A stretch of DNA of 64,000 nt from Begonia masoniana (taxonomy: Eukaryota > Streptophyta > Magnoliopsida > Cucurbitales > Begoniaceae): contig CM039511.1 of assembly GCA_022432975.1 (NCBI GenBank), positions 23,999,653 through 24,063,652 on the forward strand, given 5' to 3'. Under the pieces are notes generated by a model, which was not told the DNA's origin, did not search any database, and worked only from the letters and a program-made list of their open reading frames with translations. Position 1 is the stretch's first letter. Each line of letters begins with the position of its first letter. Position numbers and translations under genes: made by a program. Positions 11,810 through 26,800 of the stretch are shown piece by piece.

Positions 11810-14800
11810 ATGGGTTATGACTCTGATAGTGCCTCCCAGGATGGTGGAGATGAAGGTAATCTTGTTTGGAATACTTCTCAAACGTGTTAGTTTCTTTTTG
11901 CTGTCTATTTAATGGTCATTAATACTTGACATTGACTATATAGTGGTATTTATCAGATTCACGCCACATTTTTATGATGTATGTTAATTGTTTCTTTTAT
12001 CACCATATATTCTTTTGCCCCTTTGAATTAGTTTTGTATCTAGAACAAATAAGTTCAGGCAATGAGCTATATCCACCAGAAAGTCTAATCAATCTGTTTA
12101 AGCTTGTTTTTTGTTTTGTTAAAAGTTTTATTAATTTGATTTCAACCAGATATCGTCCCATGCCCTTTTATATCCACTTTAGTGTAGTATTTCTCTATAA
12201 AGATTTACTGTCAGAACATACACTTAAAATCTTGAATAACAAAAAAGCTCAACTGTTTTGTTTGTTTTGTTTTGTTTTTTTTTTTAATAATTTATTTTCC
12301 AAAATAATTAAAATGCACAATTGGAAATAGCTCCATAGTGTGTCTTCGACATCACTTAAATGTCGACATCCTATCCACAACTTCTAAGCAGTATTTAATC
12401 TGGCATTATCCAAGCCATCCAAGCTGTTTCTTTTTCTGTCTTTAATCAATCTAGTGACAAATGGTAGGAGGTTTTCTCCTGCTCTTTACACAAATAACTA
12501 TGTTCTGCAAAGTCATAGCTCTTCATCAAATGATATAACAAGTATGTTAGTTCTGATAAGGCTGGCTTGACTAGTTAACCGTTCATTCTTTATAGAATCA
12601 GTTCTCTTGAAGTCTACCCTAGCTCTTCATTCCCCTTTACGTTATCAATTCTGCAACTGAAGCAGGAACGACATATTTATGACGTGAAGTACTTGACAGG
12701 CAAGAATGTAGACTAAGGAAAAATATTCACTAAGAAAACCTGGAACTGAACTGATTGTCTCGTTCCACCAATCCTTTTTATGTGAGTTAAAGGAGATGAT
12801 ACAAGCCAGATTTTTCACTTCCACGTGCATGAGAAATCCTTCTTTGCTATCCCTATGGCAATGCACTTTCAAGCTGCTGCAGAGGGCAGGGATAGGAAGA
12901 TCCCTGAAGCTACCTCTTACGGCTTGCTGTTCTTCCTACCCTTCCATGTAATTAGCTAGCCCCTCATGATCTAATTAGAACTTTCCTGCTAAACCTTGCT
13001 GTTTCATGTGAAGAACATTGGCAAAAAAATATTGCCTATAGTCCTCTAGTTGGCCTTTGTGTAGGCCATAGTAGTTCTAGTGTAAATATCAAATCATTGA
13101 ATTTATGAGATTGTTACACTTTAGAAGGCTCTTCAACGTGGATAAGGGTGGTTTAAATGAGGATAGACCTTTTCCAGTTCTTTTGAAAAAGATACATGTA
13201 TTACCAAGGGTAGACGTATTGGGAACTAAAGTTTTATATTAAAAATTCTACCTTTTACATTTGGATGTGTGGTACATATATAACAAACCAAAATATGAAA
13301 TGTTAACAATTAGGAAAGTATACAATTAGGGAAGAGTACTAGCTAATTAATTATACAATTTTAATATTTTAAATTTTCATTTTTATTTTTTGATTCATCT
13401 ATGGAAAGATCTATCAGTCTATCTATGGAAGGATCATAATCAAATCATTGAGGTTGAATATTTTGTGATGGTATACTCTTGGCTAGATTTTTGAAAACAC
13501 ATCCAGTTCAAAAATATCTTGCGTTCCTAGCTGGGTAATGATTGCATGAAATTCCTCTACTGGAAGTCCTTTTGGTTAACACGTTTGCTAGCTGCTCCTT
13601 TGTTGAGATGTAGGGAGCGCAAATTAGCCCCTTGCCAAGTTTCTCCATAATGAATTGTCTTTCCATTTTTGTTTCTTTGGTTTTATCATGTTGTAATTGT
13701 TTTTGTACAATCTTGATTGTTACATGATAATCACAAAATAAGTTTAACGGTGATGTGTAATGTATTCCAATTTCATCAAGTAGCCTTTTCAACCATATCA
13801 CCCACAAATTCCATGAGCCATTGCTCTATATTCTGATTTTACATTGGCTCGGGTAACAATATCTTGCTTCTTGGTTCATTGTTTGAGATTGATTTCCTAT
13901 CTACTTTGAAACTTGTCCTGTTTGAATTTATGTAGGTATAAAATTCTAGGTGGCTTCCCTTTTTGAACAATATTCCCTTTGCTTACCTTTTAGGTATCTT
14001 AGTATAGCCATTACAATGTAAAGGTGATCCTTATTAGGATTGTGCATGAATTGGCTCACTATGCCGATTGCATTTGTGATAGCAAAGATCACTTTTAGGG
14101 TGTGTAATGGAGTTTTCATGTTTAGGACTCTACTAGGCATCTTATTCAAGAGATATAAAGCTGTTAAAATGCTTCTCCCCAATATTGTTTTGGAACTTTC
14201 ATTTCAAACAGTAGCCTTCCTGATACCTCTAAGATGGTTCTATTTTTTCCATCCGGCTACTTCATTTTGTTGTAGGGTATTGCCACATGAAATTTGGTGA
14301 ATGATTCGTTGTTATTTTAAGTACTTCTCCTAGGTTCGAGTTGTATACTCCTTCCCATTATCACTCTTTAAGATTCAGACTTGAGTGTGGTATTGGTTTA
14401 AGATCATTTTGTGAATGTTACAAAATGGTCTTCCAGTCTCAGATTTACAAGTTAATAAATATATCCAACAAACTCTTGTGTGATCATCAGTGAATGTAAC
14501 AAACCATTTGTGGCCACTTATGTTGCTATTTGAGTTGGTCCCCGCAGATCTCTGTGGATCTTGAAAAAAACTGTTCAAACTTAGTGTTTGAGATTGAAAG
14601 GTAGCTCTATGATACTTGACAAGTTCACATGTCTCAGAGAACAGTTTAAAAGCTTTATCATCTAATAGGTGTTGGGAAAAATAGTTTCATATAATTTAAG
14701 TTTGGTGTGCCCTAATCTAGAGTGCCAAAGCTGAATTTCATCACCTTTGGTTATACATGCTTTTGGTTTATGGTTGGGTATTTCATCTTTCACTGTCTCT

Positions 14801-17800
14801 TCTATCAACTTTTTAGCATTGCCAATCCTCTTGTCCTTGCACGAACCTTGAAATTCACAATGTCTTTTAGAGAATGACTTGGCAATTTAGATCCTCTGTT
14901 AGTTAACTAACTGAAATAAGGTGACAAGTGAGTCCAGGGACACGGAAGACAGATTTAAAGGTCAGACTATTTGATAATTTAATATTTCCAATTTTGACGA
15001 TTGATGTTAGCAACCTTGACCTTTTGGTAATTTGAGTAAGACACACAGGAAGTAAATAGATATTTCATACTTATGTGATCTGTAGCCCAGGGTCAATGAT
15101 CCAAGGGTTAATTTTTAGTTTTGTGAGGCTACTTTGACAAAATTACCTGATTGGGAAAAATTAGAGAATGCTGGAGCATGTAACTCTGGCTTATCCCTGG
15201 GTCCATAGAGTTTACTAACCATGCCACCATCGTTGCATGTTTAGCATCCTATATCGTGTATCTTGCTTCTTCCAAAGGTGGTGGAACTTGGGATCTGTCT
15301 AAGAGACCCACTTCCTCGACCACTGCAAGAAATTGGTCCCATTCATTTTATAGGTGGTGATCTGTGGGGAGTATCCTTCATGTGAACTTCCTAGTTGTTT
15401 TCCTCCCTTTTCTGTATATGTTGTGGTGATTTCAGCTATTTTTATATAATGACTTCAGTAACCAAACCACGGTTTATTGCCACAAGATGAGAAAGAAACA
15501 CAAGATTTTGACAGAACCTTGTTCTGATACCATGGAGACAAATTGGGAATTAAACTTTCTATTAAGCATTCCATCTTTTACATTGGACGTATGGTACATA
15601 TAGAACAAACTAATTAGGAAATATTAAAAATCAGAAAAGTTTATAATTAGGAAAGAATACTAGCTAAGCTATCTTCTTAATTATATAACAGTAATATTTT
15701 AAATTTAATACTTATTTTCGATCCATGGAAATATCTATTGATCTATCTATGGAAGGATTGCATTCAAACATCATGGCTAGATATTTCGTGATGATACTCT
15801 TGGCTAGATTTCTGCTACTATGTCAAGACCAAGTAAGGCAGAATATATCTTTCTTGAATAGTAAAGAATAGTCACTGTTCTTTTTTGAACCGCTTTGTTG
15901 GACATATATTTTTATGAAGAGATAAAGAATACAGACCAATAGTGAAATGTTTGGATATCTGAGTGATATAGTATTCAGAAAATTGTTTTACAGCGTCTAC
16001 TATTCGGTTCGTATATTATTGCTGTTTGTGTAGATATAATTTTATTTGGTTATTTATCTTTTGAGATTTTTATCAAATACCTACTGATGTCTTATTGTTT
16101 ATCTTAATACTTGGTTGGAAATAAGTTTAACCAAAGCATTATTGCCGTGGAATCTAGATCCTCTTTTTTTTTTCTATTTATTTCCGTGCACATCTAATAC
16201 TTTGTTCAACTTTTTTGATTTGAAGATGGTGAGGAATACGATGATACTGGCAGAAGCAATCGATTCTTGGGGTTCATGTTTGGAAATGTCGACAACTCTG
16301 GTGATCTTGATGCGGATTACCTAGATGAGGTGATGTATTGCTCCTTTATATTTATGCTTTAGTGTACTCTTTAAAATTGAAGACATAACATCTTGTAATA
16401 GACGTCCCTTAAGATACTATGTTTACTATCTGGACAAATTTATGAATGTAATGCTGTTTTTTTCTTTTGAATTTATATTTTTATGTTCATTTATTTTTGT
16501 TGTTATGAAGGAGGTCTTGTTGTTCGAATGGCTGTGTTTTGTTGTGAGAACTTTTTTCTTAATTTCTAGTTAAAAATTTTGTATTACTTTCTTATGCTCC
16601 ATATATTCGTAGTTTCAAATGACCTTTCTTCTTCAATATAATTTTTGTTACATTACTGTTGTTAACAAAGCATGTTTGGCAGGGTTCTCTTTAGTCTATT
16701 GAACCAAATACAAGAATAATGCATTCGACAATATTATTTGTGATAACTTCAAAAAAATTGTTTATGATTAAGATAAAATTAAAGCATTAGAACTTTATTT
16801 TTTAAAAAAAATTAAACTTAGTGAAATGATTTATTGAATTATATTATTGAATACTCTAATATTTTGTGAATACATGTACTGTATTTTAAAATGTTTTGTT
16901 AAGAAAAGATACGAAAAAACTACTATTAGATAAGTTACCACATTTTGTAAATTTGAAAATTCATTTTTTTTCTTGGTTTTCCTAGCTTTTTATTAACTAA
17001 ATAAGGGGTTAAAATTTTCTTAATTTATTTATCACAATCTCTATCACCCCCCCTTGTGCAAGTCAACTTTTTTATAACTTTATTTTTATTTTTTGTGTTA
17101 TTGTCATTGAAAGGGTTTATCGGTCAAATATTTGTCATGAATCTGGTATGGAGTAGTTACCATGAGACATTGCTTGCTACTTTCCTTTTTTGCAAGTTTT
17201 GACTGTACGTATTTTAGTGTTTTTTCTTCAAGAATGAGGTCAGTGTTACACAATAGTTTGCTATCTGTTATATGGTTTTCTATATCCAGATCAACTTAAA
17301 CAATCAACAATGAGGGTGACTTTTTTTTCTTCCCTTTGTTGTTCCATGGACGGCTGCATTGATTTTTAACAATGAGGGTGGCTTTTTTTTTCTTCCCTTT
17401 GTTGTTCCATGGATGGCTGCATTGATTTTTAATAAGTGCTCTAAGGCGATTTTGGTGTTTAGAGTTTGCTACTTGGTCCGCTTTATTCTTTTTGCAGTGT
17501 GTCATAGAGAATGATATGTGTTTTATCCTCCTCAATTCGTTTAGTTTCAACTTGTAGTTACTCAAATTTGGATTCAAATGTGTTAAACATTTTTCTATTT
17601 TCAAATCTCATCCTTAGATGTCCTATAAGACTTCAATTCAATAGCATTGAAGATTGGTGTGTCATTTTTGTATTTAACACAATGATATGCCTTCCAGGAT
17701 GCCAAGGAGCATCTAGCTGCACTGGCTGACAAGCTGGGTCCATCTCTAACGGCCATAGATGTACGGGTCTTTTGATAGTATTTTTTCCTCTGAAGTTCTG

Positions 17801-20800
17801 AAGGATAATTTTATTTTGAAAATGTTAAGCTTGCAATTTTTATATAGAATTCATGTTCAGTGGACTTATTATTTACCTTTCCTTTTGATAAAAATGATGC
17901 TTATCTTTTTCAGTTGTCAGTAAAACGAGCGCAACCTTCCGATACTGTTGAACAAGGTGACGCTGTACGCCATGTGAACTAACTCATGTTTGTTCCGGAT
18001 TCTGACACTTCTTAGTTTTCCTCCGGAGTGGAGTGTTTCTTTTTGTATCGCTGCTCTGTTTTTTTTAATAAAGTAATATGTACATATTCGAGGACAAATA
18101 TTGACTTATGGGTAAATTGTAACTTTCTTATTGTTAAGTTGGATTTATCCTTTTAGCTTGGTTGGCTGCAATTGCAGGGAATTGTTGCTCATTAGTTGTG
18201 TTGTTAGAATTTTGCTTAGGAGGAGCTCTTTCGCTTCTGTTCTCTTGTACAATCTCTTTCCTAATACAATTTATTTTTTATCAGGAAAGAAACAATAAAA
18301 ATGTAAGTACTTTGTACATTCATTTTGATTTGATGATTCCTTGGCACCATGAAGTAGGTCATGAAAGAGAAAATAGTGATAATTTTGGTCAAGTGTACAT
18401 CAGCGACTGTTATTATTAAGATTGTTGTATCCAACCGTATAGGTGCATATCTACAAAATGCATATGTATTTTTATGTCTATATTGACTCATAGATATGGC
18501 TTTTTTTTCTTCCCTTTGTTGTTCCATGGATGGCTGCATTGATTTTTAACAATGAGGGTGGCTTTTTTTTTTTTTAATAAGTGCTCTAAGGCGATTTTGG
18601 TGTTTAGAGTTTGCTACTTGGTCCGCTTTATTCTTTTTGCAGTGTGTCATAGAGAATGATATGTGTTTTATCCTCCTCAATTCGTTTAGTTTCAACTTGT
18701 AGTTACTCAAATTTGGATTCAAATGTGTTAAACATTTTTCTATTTTCAAATCTCATCCTTAGATGTCCTATAAGACTTCAATTCAATAGCATTGAAGATT
18801 GGTGTGTCATTTTTGTATTTAACACAATGATATGCCTTCCAGGATGCCAAGGAGCATCTAGCTGCACTGGCTGACAAGCTGGGTCCATCTCTAACGGCCA
18901 TAGATGTACGGGTCTTTTGATAGTATTTTTTCCTCTGAAGTTCTGAAGGATAATTTTATTTTGAAAATGTTAAGCTTGCAATTTTTATATAGAATTCATG
19001 TTCAGTGGACTTATTATTTACCTTTCCTTTTGATAAAAATGATGCTTATCTTTTTCAGTTGTCAGTAAAACGAGCGCAACCTTCCGATACTGTTGAACAA
19101 GGTGACGCTGTACGCCATGTGAACTAACTCATGTTTGTTCCGGATTCTGACACTTCTTTAGTTTTCCTCCGGAGTGGAGTGTTTCTTTTTGTATCGCTGC
19201 TCTGTTTTTTTTTAATAAAGTAATATGTACATATTCGAGGACAAATATTGACTTATGGGTAAATTGTAACTTTCTTATTGTTAAGTTGGATTTATCCTTT
19301 TAGCTTGGTTGGCTGCAATTGCAGGGAATTGTTGCTCATTAGTTGTGTTGTTAGAATTTTGCTTAGGAGGAGCTCTTTCGCTTCTGTTCTCTTGTACAAT
19401 CTCTTTCCTAATACAATTTATTTTTTATCAGGAAAGAAACAATAAAAATGTAAGTACTTTGTACATTCATTTTGATTTGATGATTCCTTGGCACCATGAA
19501 GTAGGTCATGAAAGAGAAAATAGTGATAATTTCGGTCAAGTGTACATCAGCGACTGTTATTATTAAGATTGTTGTATCCAACCGTATAGGTGCATATCTA
19601 CAAAATGCATATGTATTTTTATGTCTATATTGACTCATAGATATGGCTTTTTTTTCTTGGTACCATTGACCTGGTTATCTTCTTACTTGTGTAGTGTGCT
19701 AATGTCAGATTATGATGAAAAGAATGAGGACGCAGTTGATTATGAGGATATTGATGAGCAGTACGAAGGTCCAGAAGTTGACGCGGCAACTGAGGAGGAC
19801 TATTTATTGCCAAAAAAGGAATACTTATCCGCTAAAATTTCCGTTACTGCTTCAGAGTCTGCAATATCTGTGTTTGATGATGATGATTATGACGACTTTG
19901 AAAAGGAAAATGTTGCTGGGGAAAAAACCTTTGATGCTCCTGACTGCGTAACAGGTATAATAAAACCTATGTATCACGATCATTTGAATTTGCTGATGAT
20001 AATGGGCGTTAACATAGTGTTGCAATCACCCTCTTTGATTATTAATTTGATGTAGCACTAGCCTATTTACAGCTTTCTTAGTTTCTCCTTTATTAGCCAT
20101 ATTTCCTGCATTATATCTAATATTATGCTTTTGATAATTGAGGGATATGGTTGTCGTAACTTGCTGTGCATGCTCAAGCACGATCACATAGCCTCTAGAA
20201 TGGCTCCTAAGTTTGTCCGTAGTAATGGGATTGTTTGTTGTTGGAAAGAAAAATACAATTATTGGGATTATGGTTTTAATCTTTACTTTTGAAGAAACAC
20301 AAACTTGTCATGGTATATGAACTACCACATGGTTCTGTGATTGCTGGAGTAGCTTGGAAACTATTGCAGGAGGATGACTTGTTAAGGATGAGGTAGAATT
20401 TGTTGTTGAGTATCGACTAAACTTGTCAGAAACACTTTCTTTTTCCCGTTGTGGAAACAATAAAACCTATATCTGAGAATTTCGTGGCTCTGGATGTCTC
20501 CACCCTCTTTTTTATCCCAACTCTCCAGATCCCTTCTGCCTCTTAACTTCCCAACTATATAGGACTTAAGATCCCTGACTTTTACTAACTTCTTAACTAC
20601 TTTTGGGGAATAAGTGGACATCTAATGACCACTCTAGATAGTTGTATTCATTTAGCTTTTCAGTGTTTATCTTTATGGTGGAGTTATCATAGGTTGTGAT
20701 GGGTTGCACCATGACTGTGTCGGTGGCAGAGTCTGAAGTAGTTGCTGACATAGGTATTTGGTAGATAATGTTGAAAGGGTGTCAATTGGCGAATGGGACA

Positions 20801-23800
20801 AGTGAATAGAGTCATTAAAAAGAGCGTCATTTATAGTCATGCAAATAGCTTCATTTAAAGAGGGAGATTAATTAGCCACTAGATTAAAAATTTAAACAAA
20901 AAACTGCTGCAAAAACTGGACAAAAGTTTCCCATTGATGGAGCTAATATTGTCTGAGAAATGTAGCAGTGGAGACATTGATGATGAGTGACTGATAGGGA
21001 CCCCAGTTTTCAGAGTCGGTGACCACACAAGTGTAATGGAGATGCTTAGAAGAAATAGAGATAATGGGTTGATTCTGATATCGAAGTATTGGCAGAAAAG
21101 AGTTAATTTATTGGGTATTTGCCTTTAAAGGAGGCAAACAGTTTGGAAGAAAGAAAAAACTAGTCTGGAAAAGGAAAGAACAATCTAGAAAGAAATATTG
21201 AAAACTCTCTAAGCTATTTACTTGAATCCGTACCTAAATACCGTGTGTACAAGATTCCTAATGGCCTATTTCACAAGTAAGGAATTATCTAATTTTCAAG
21301 AAAATCATGTCTTTCATCAGATTTATTGGAGTCTTTTCCACTAATAAGTTTCAACTGTCACTCTTAGCTCGTGGGTGAGTTCTTTTGAGAAAAGGGGCGC
21401 TGATGCAGCAGTAGCCTATTTACTGCTTTCTTACTCGCTATATTATTTGTATTTCTTGCATTACATGGCTTTTTCATATGCCCACTTGTTGAGGCAAATT
21501 GAATATTCTTCGATACATGGGTTTGTTTTGTTTATTTCCAACATATTGCATCTTCCCTTGCTAATCTTCCTTGACCCCTTCCAGTGTGATTTAGAGGTTC
21601 TTATCTTAAATTTTAATACTTCAAGAGCTAATCAATGTTCAATATTTGTAACTTTCTGTCGAGACATTACTTCAAGAATTTTAAAGCAATATCTACTACA
21701 CCTTTTATATAGAATGATGACTTTCTAGACTATTAACTTCTAGATGAACAAAGTGAAGGCCTTGATGTGGTTGCAAAGGGGGACAACATCGCATCGATCG
21801 ATTTCCACCCGGTAGACTACTTTGGTGACGACAATTTGGCCATCCTTACAGAAGAGTTGCAGGTAAATTTGTGATGGACTTCTGACTACATCAACTTCTT
21901 TTTGAGGGGTTTGATAGCGAACTAGCATGTATAGAAAGATGATGAATAGAGAGGACTGAAGTGATGAAATGAAAGAAAATTTGTTCAACTTAAAGATTTT
22001 GTAGGAGTATTTATTCCCTATGAACTTCCTATGCCACTTTTTTATTCTTACTTTTAATATTTGTATAAGATGGGTACTATTTTAAATAAGTGAATGATGA
22101 CATGACACATTTATACCCGTTCCATCTCTGACTTTATATTGATATAAAACCAAATTTTCTCCTTTTATTTTTTCATGACTTGAAGAATTCTTAAATGCGG
22201 ACGATGTTTATATTTATTAATTCAGTTAGAACACTTTTCACATCAGGAATTCCATTCCCAACTTTTACAGGTGGGTTGGGGGTGTTGGGGGTGTTGGGGG
22301 CGGGGGTGTATAGGATTCTGCTCCTAGAAAAACCATTGAGATTATGTGATCTAATCTATAAAATTGCTTCTTGTTGTCATCTAACAGGAGGTTCATGATG
22401 AACCATCTGATGGGAAGGGTCTTACTTCGCTACCAGTTTTGTGTGTGGAAGGTGGGATGGATATCTTACGATTCTCCGAAATTTTTGGTGTTCATAAGCC
22501 GCTTAAGAAAGGGAAGAAGGAACGGAGACACTCTACTCATAAAGGTGCTTCACTAATATCAGGAATCTTTTTCAAGACTTAACGTTATGTACCTTCCACC
22601 TCATGGTCGTCTCATATAATTGAATTCGAAATTATAGTTTGAACTTTCTTTAGTTGTGAAATGACATATATTAAGAAAATGCATCATTCATCAAAGGTTC
22701 GTAATTTGAGTATGGATTAGTGGATAGGTTTTAAGAAAGATTTTACAAAGGGTTTTTGTTACTCAAATTGACTTTCTTTCTTATTTGTGTATATTCAGAG
22801 AGGTACAAGTCAATGAATGTTTCATATATTGTTGAGGAGGATGAAGAGGCAATTTTGAAGGATTATGGTCGCGGAGTATTATCTTATGTGAAACACCGAC
22901 AAATTGAAAATGACATCTCAGTGTCCAATGTGGATGATCCAGACTCACTAAAATTTGATATCCATAGAGCTGATCTAATTGCTCACGCAGGCAAGTATAA
23001 GAATGACACTTGCTCATGTGCAGAACCTCTGAGAGAGGGGTTGACAGAAAATGATATCATTGGACTGAAATCTCAATCTCATCCAGTAATTTATCCCATT
23101 GATCAGCAAAAATGGGAAGATGAAATTTTGTGGGACAATTCCCCTGCCTCAACTGCAAACTCTGCCGAGAGTTGCGAAATATCTGGATATGGCTTGGGTG
23201 TTTCACTTGCAAAAGAAAAGGAACATGAGATTACATCACAAAATCTTCAGTTCGATTATACAGCTAATCAGGATAATAGAAATGATTTTTCTCTTTATAA
23301 CTTTTCTGAAGTTTTAGAGCCATTTGGATCAAGACAGCTCGCTGAAGCAGCAAACTCGATGTTATCACCAAGGGGCCAACATCCTCAACTGTTAAGGTTA
23401 GAGTCCTCATTGGCAGCAAATAATCTTTCTGACGACAAAAAGGGCAATAATTGTGAGGAGGTTTACCAATTTGGCACTATTAGGCGCTTTAGCAGACTTT
23501 CATTGCTAAACAATAATATGCTTGATGGGTCTTGGTTGGACAACATAATTTGGGAATCTGATGGATCCATGGAGGAGCCAAAGCTAATCCTTGATCTTCA
23601 AGATAAGCATATGCTTTATGAAATCTCAGATAACACGGAAAACAATGATTTCGTCCATCATGCTGGGGCTGTGGTTGTGAGACGTTCTTCTAAGTCAGCC
23701 AATGGAGATATTATTGAGACATCAGGTCCTCGAGCTCATCAATCTAGCTGGCAGGATGTTGGAAACGATTCCCATTATGTTGATAGTATATTACCTCAGC

Positions 23801-26800
23801 CACCAAAATCTGGTTCTGAAAAACGTCCCTCTCATGGCATTGAAATTCTTCATTCGGAACCTGCCCTTAAGCTGCAAACAATGAAGCTTAAGTTGACCAA
23901 GTAAGAAAAACCTTTTTGAATTTTTTGGTGGTGTTTGTTTTTGTTGTGTCAAGTTTTGTTCTTGGACTGGGTTAATGGTGTGTAGGTAATAATTAAATAG
24001 GTATAATTTCTTAAAAGAAATTTTTTACTGCTGATAATTACTAATTTTCTGATGAATGAACAGATTCTGTGCAATTAAAAAGAAAGGAACGTTCTTGCCA
24101 AAAATAGAAATGACACTGATTAAATATCTTATTTATCAAATTTACATTACAAATCGCAGATTCTAATATCATTTGTGTATGTTTCATTTACTTTAATTTT
24201 GTAGTGTTAATTATAGATTGGTTTGTAAATCATAAAAGTAATTCTGAATTAGAATGTCTAGCTGTTGGAATAGCTGGTTGAACTACTCCATGTGAAACGA
24301 GCATTCCAATGGAATTGCCACATGACAGTAAGAAGCTTTTGTCATTGTTTGTGACGTGCCTCACTTTTAATGGTCATGGTTGTCATTATTCTTAAAATGC
24401 TGGAGAGAACGCATAAACTAACTTTCTTTTGTCATGTTATTGTATTTCAAACATTTAGGGATCATATTATCAGATTTGTCTTTGGAGTAATGAACTATGC
24501 TTTCTATTGTGCAGTAAAGACCTGGCCAATTTCCACCGACCAAAAGCTTCTTGGTATCCTCATGATAATGAAGTGGCTGTCAAAGAGCAAGGGAAGTTGC
24601 CCAATATAGGACCTATGAAAATATTAGTGAAGTGCCTGGGAGGGAAGGGTAGCAAACTTTATGTGGATGCCGAGGAAACTATTTTGTCTGTGAAGGACAA
24701 AGCTTCAAAGAAGCTAGGTAGTTGGTTCATTTCAAATCAATTTTTTGCGCTATAATTGGTTGATTTTTTTTTGGCATATGGTCTTATTTCTTGTGCAGTT
24801 GTTCTTTTGTCAATATGAAAATTGTAGTAATTTTTTTTAATCAATAAATCTTGTGAAATAAACAAGACTAATCTTATTTTTTGGTTAGATTTTAAGCCTT
24901 CTGAAATGGTGAAAGTATTTTATTTGGGAAGAGAACTTGAAGAAGATAAGTCTCTAGCTGCCCAAAGTGTTCAACCAAACTCCTTGCTTCATCTTGTTCG
25001 TTCAAAAATATACTTGCTGCAACAGGTGCAAAGTCTTCCATTTGATAATAAGTCTTTGCGACCACCTGGGGCATTTAAGAAGAAAACTGACCTTTCTGTA
25101 AAAGATGGTCACGTATTTTTAATGGAGTAAGTATTTCAAACACTTCAGTTTTTCTTTGATCGTATGATATGCTTTCCTAAGTTGTCTACTATTGAGATTT
25201 TGTCTATAATGACGGTTCACAATCAATGTGGCTGGATTACATTTAAATTGTTTTCATAATTTTCTTTTATTTTTAGAAATTTATTGGAAAGTTGAAGTGG
25301 ATAAAAATAATGGTTGGTAAACCTAGATGTTAGTAGGATACTGATTTCTATTGCTGTCTAATTAGAAAAAAGCAAGAAAAATTTTGTGAGATTTTTATTG
25401 CGGGAGAGGCAAAATAAAGGCAACAATTGGTGATGCACCAGTCTACCTATCTTTCACAAGACAAACCGTAATCCACATTTTTTTTTTCTGTCGATGGACC
25501 AACAGTTTTCTTCAAAATGGACGAATGTACGTCTTAAATTCATAGAAGTGATTCCAGCCTTGCCACGTCAGGATGTGGCTTAGAGTAATAAAAAAAGTGT
25601 TGGTTAATTAATTTTTTACCATGTGCACACGAGTTGGTAGCCATGCTTCATATGTGAATTCTTCTTGAATTGAAGATTCAAAAGAGAATCACTTTTATTA
25701 GTTGATAACTCATCTGTTTAAAGCGATTTACAGCGACTAACTAGATAGAATCATAGCTGAAACCAATAAATAGGAAATGTCAAATACAAAACTTAAAGAG
25801 CAACTACATTCTAAAATCCTATCTCTAAAAAATAGGTGATAAGATAAGAGTAGCAAAATGGAATTTAAATTAAGAAGATATTCAGCAGCAAATCTAGAAA
25901 GAAGATCGTGTTTTTCAGAATTCTCCCTCTAGTTGGAGAGAAAATATGATCACTCCCACCTTTCTTACACTGTCTTCAAAAATTTTCTTGCCAAACCCTT
26001 TTGTAAAAATGTCCTCAATCTGGTACATGAACTTTACATTATTTTGTTGCCAATTACCTAGAACCAATAGACATAACCCTTCCCTAAACACTATTTTGTA
26101 CACTTTCTGTAGCTTATATGTTTGGGTAATATTAAAGGAGGGTATATGATTGATATTTTTAGTTGAATTTTATGCTACAAAATTTACATTTTTGTGTGTT
26201 TTTTGCAGGTATTGTGAAGAAAGGCCTTTACTTTTGAGCAATGTGGGAATGGGTGCAAGACTATGCACATATTACCAAAAATCAGCTTCAGATGATCAAA
26301 CTGGCTCGTTTTTGCGCAATGGGAGCAATGGACATGTTATTTTATTAGACCGTGCTGATAAATCTCCTTTCCTTGGGGACATAAAAGCAGGATCTAGTCA
26401 GTCATCACTTGAAACAAAAATGTACAGAGCACCTATATTTCCGCATAAAGTGCCACTGACAGACTATTTGCTAATTCGTTCTGCAAAGGGGAAGCTTTTC
26501 CTAAGACGGATTGACAGAATTCATGCTGTTGGACAACAGGTTTGTCATCATGCAAAGTTTTTTATGAGTGCATAGTCCTATGCTAGTAGGTTGTTTTATC
26601 CATCCTAAAATATTGGTTCTGCAATCAATGTGCCTCGACAAGTTCCTCTTTTGTTTGTTTGAAACTTGTGGCGTGCTATAAATAATAGAGTTATTATGAA
26701 TTTGGATTTAAGTTGAAGCATTTATAAATTTTTTTTGTTGAAAGAGTAACGGAGTAGTTAGAATTTTATTCAGATTTATTATCTCTAACACAGGACAGTG

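Noticed and set aside
17296..17604. 102-codon minus-strand frame in TAF1 intron 2
   Set aside because: Driven by A-rich runs and the small tandem repeat. The second copy of the duplication breaks it.
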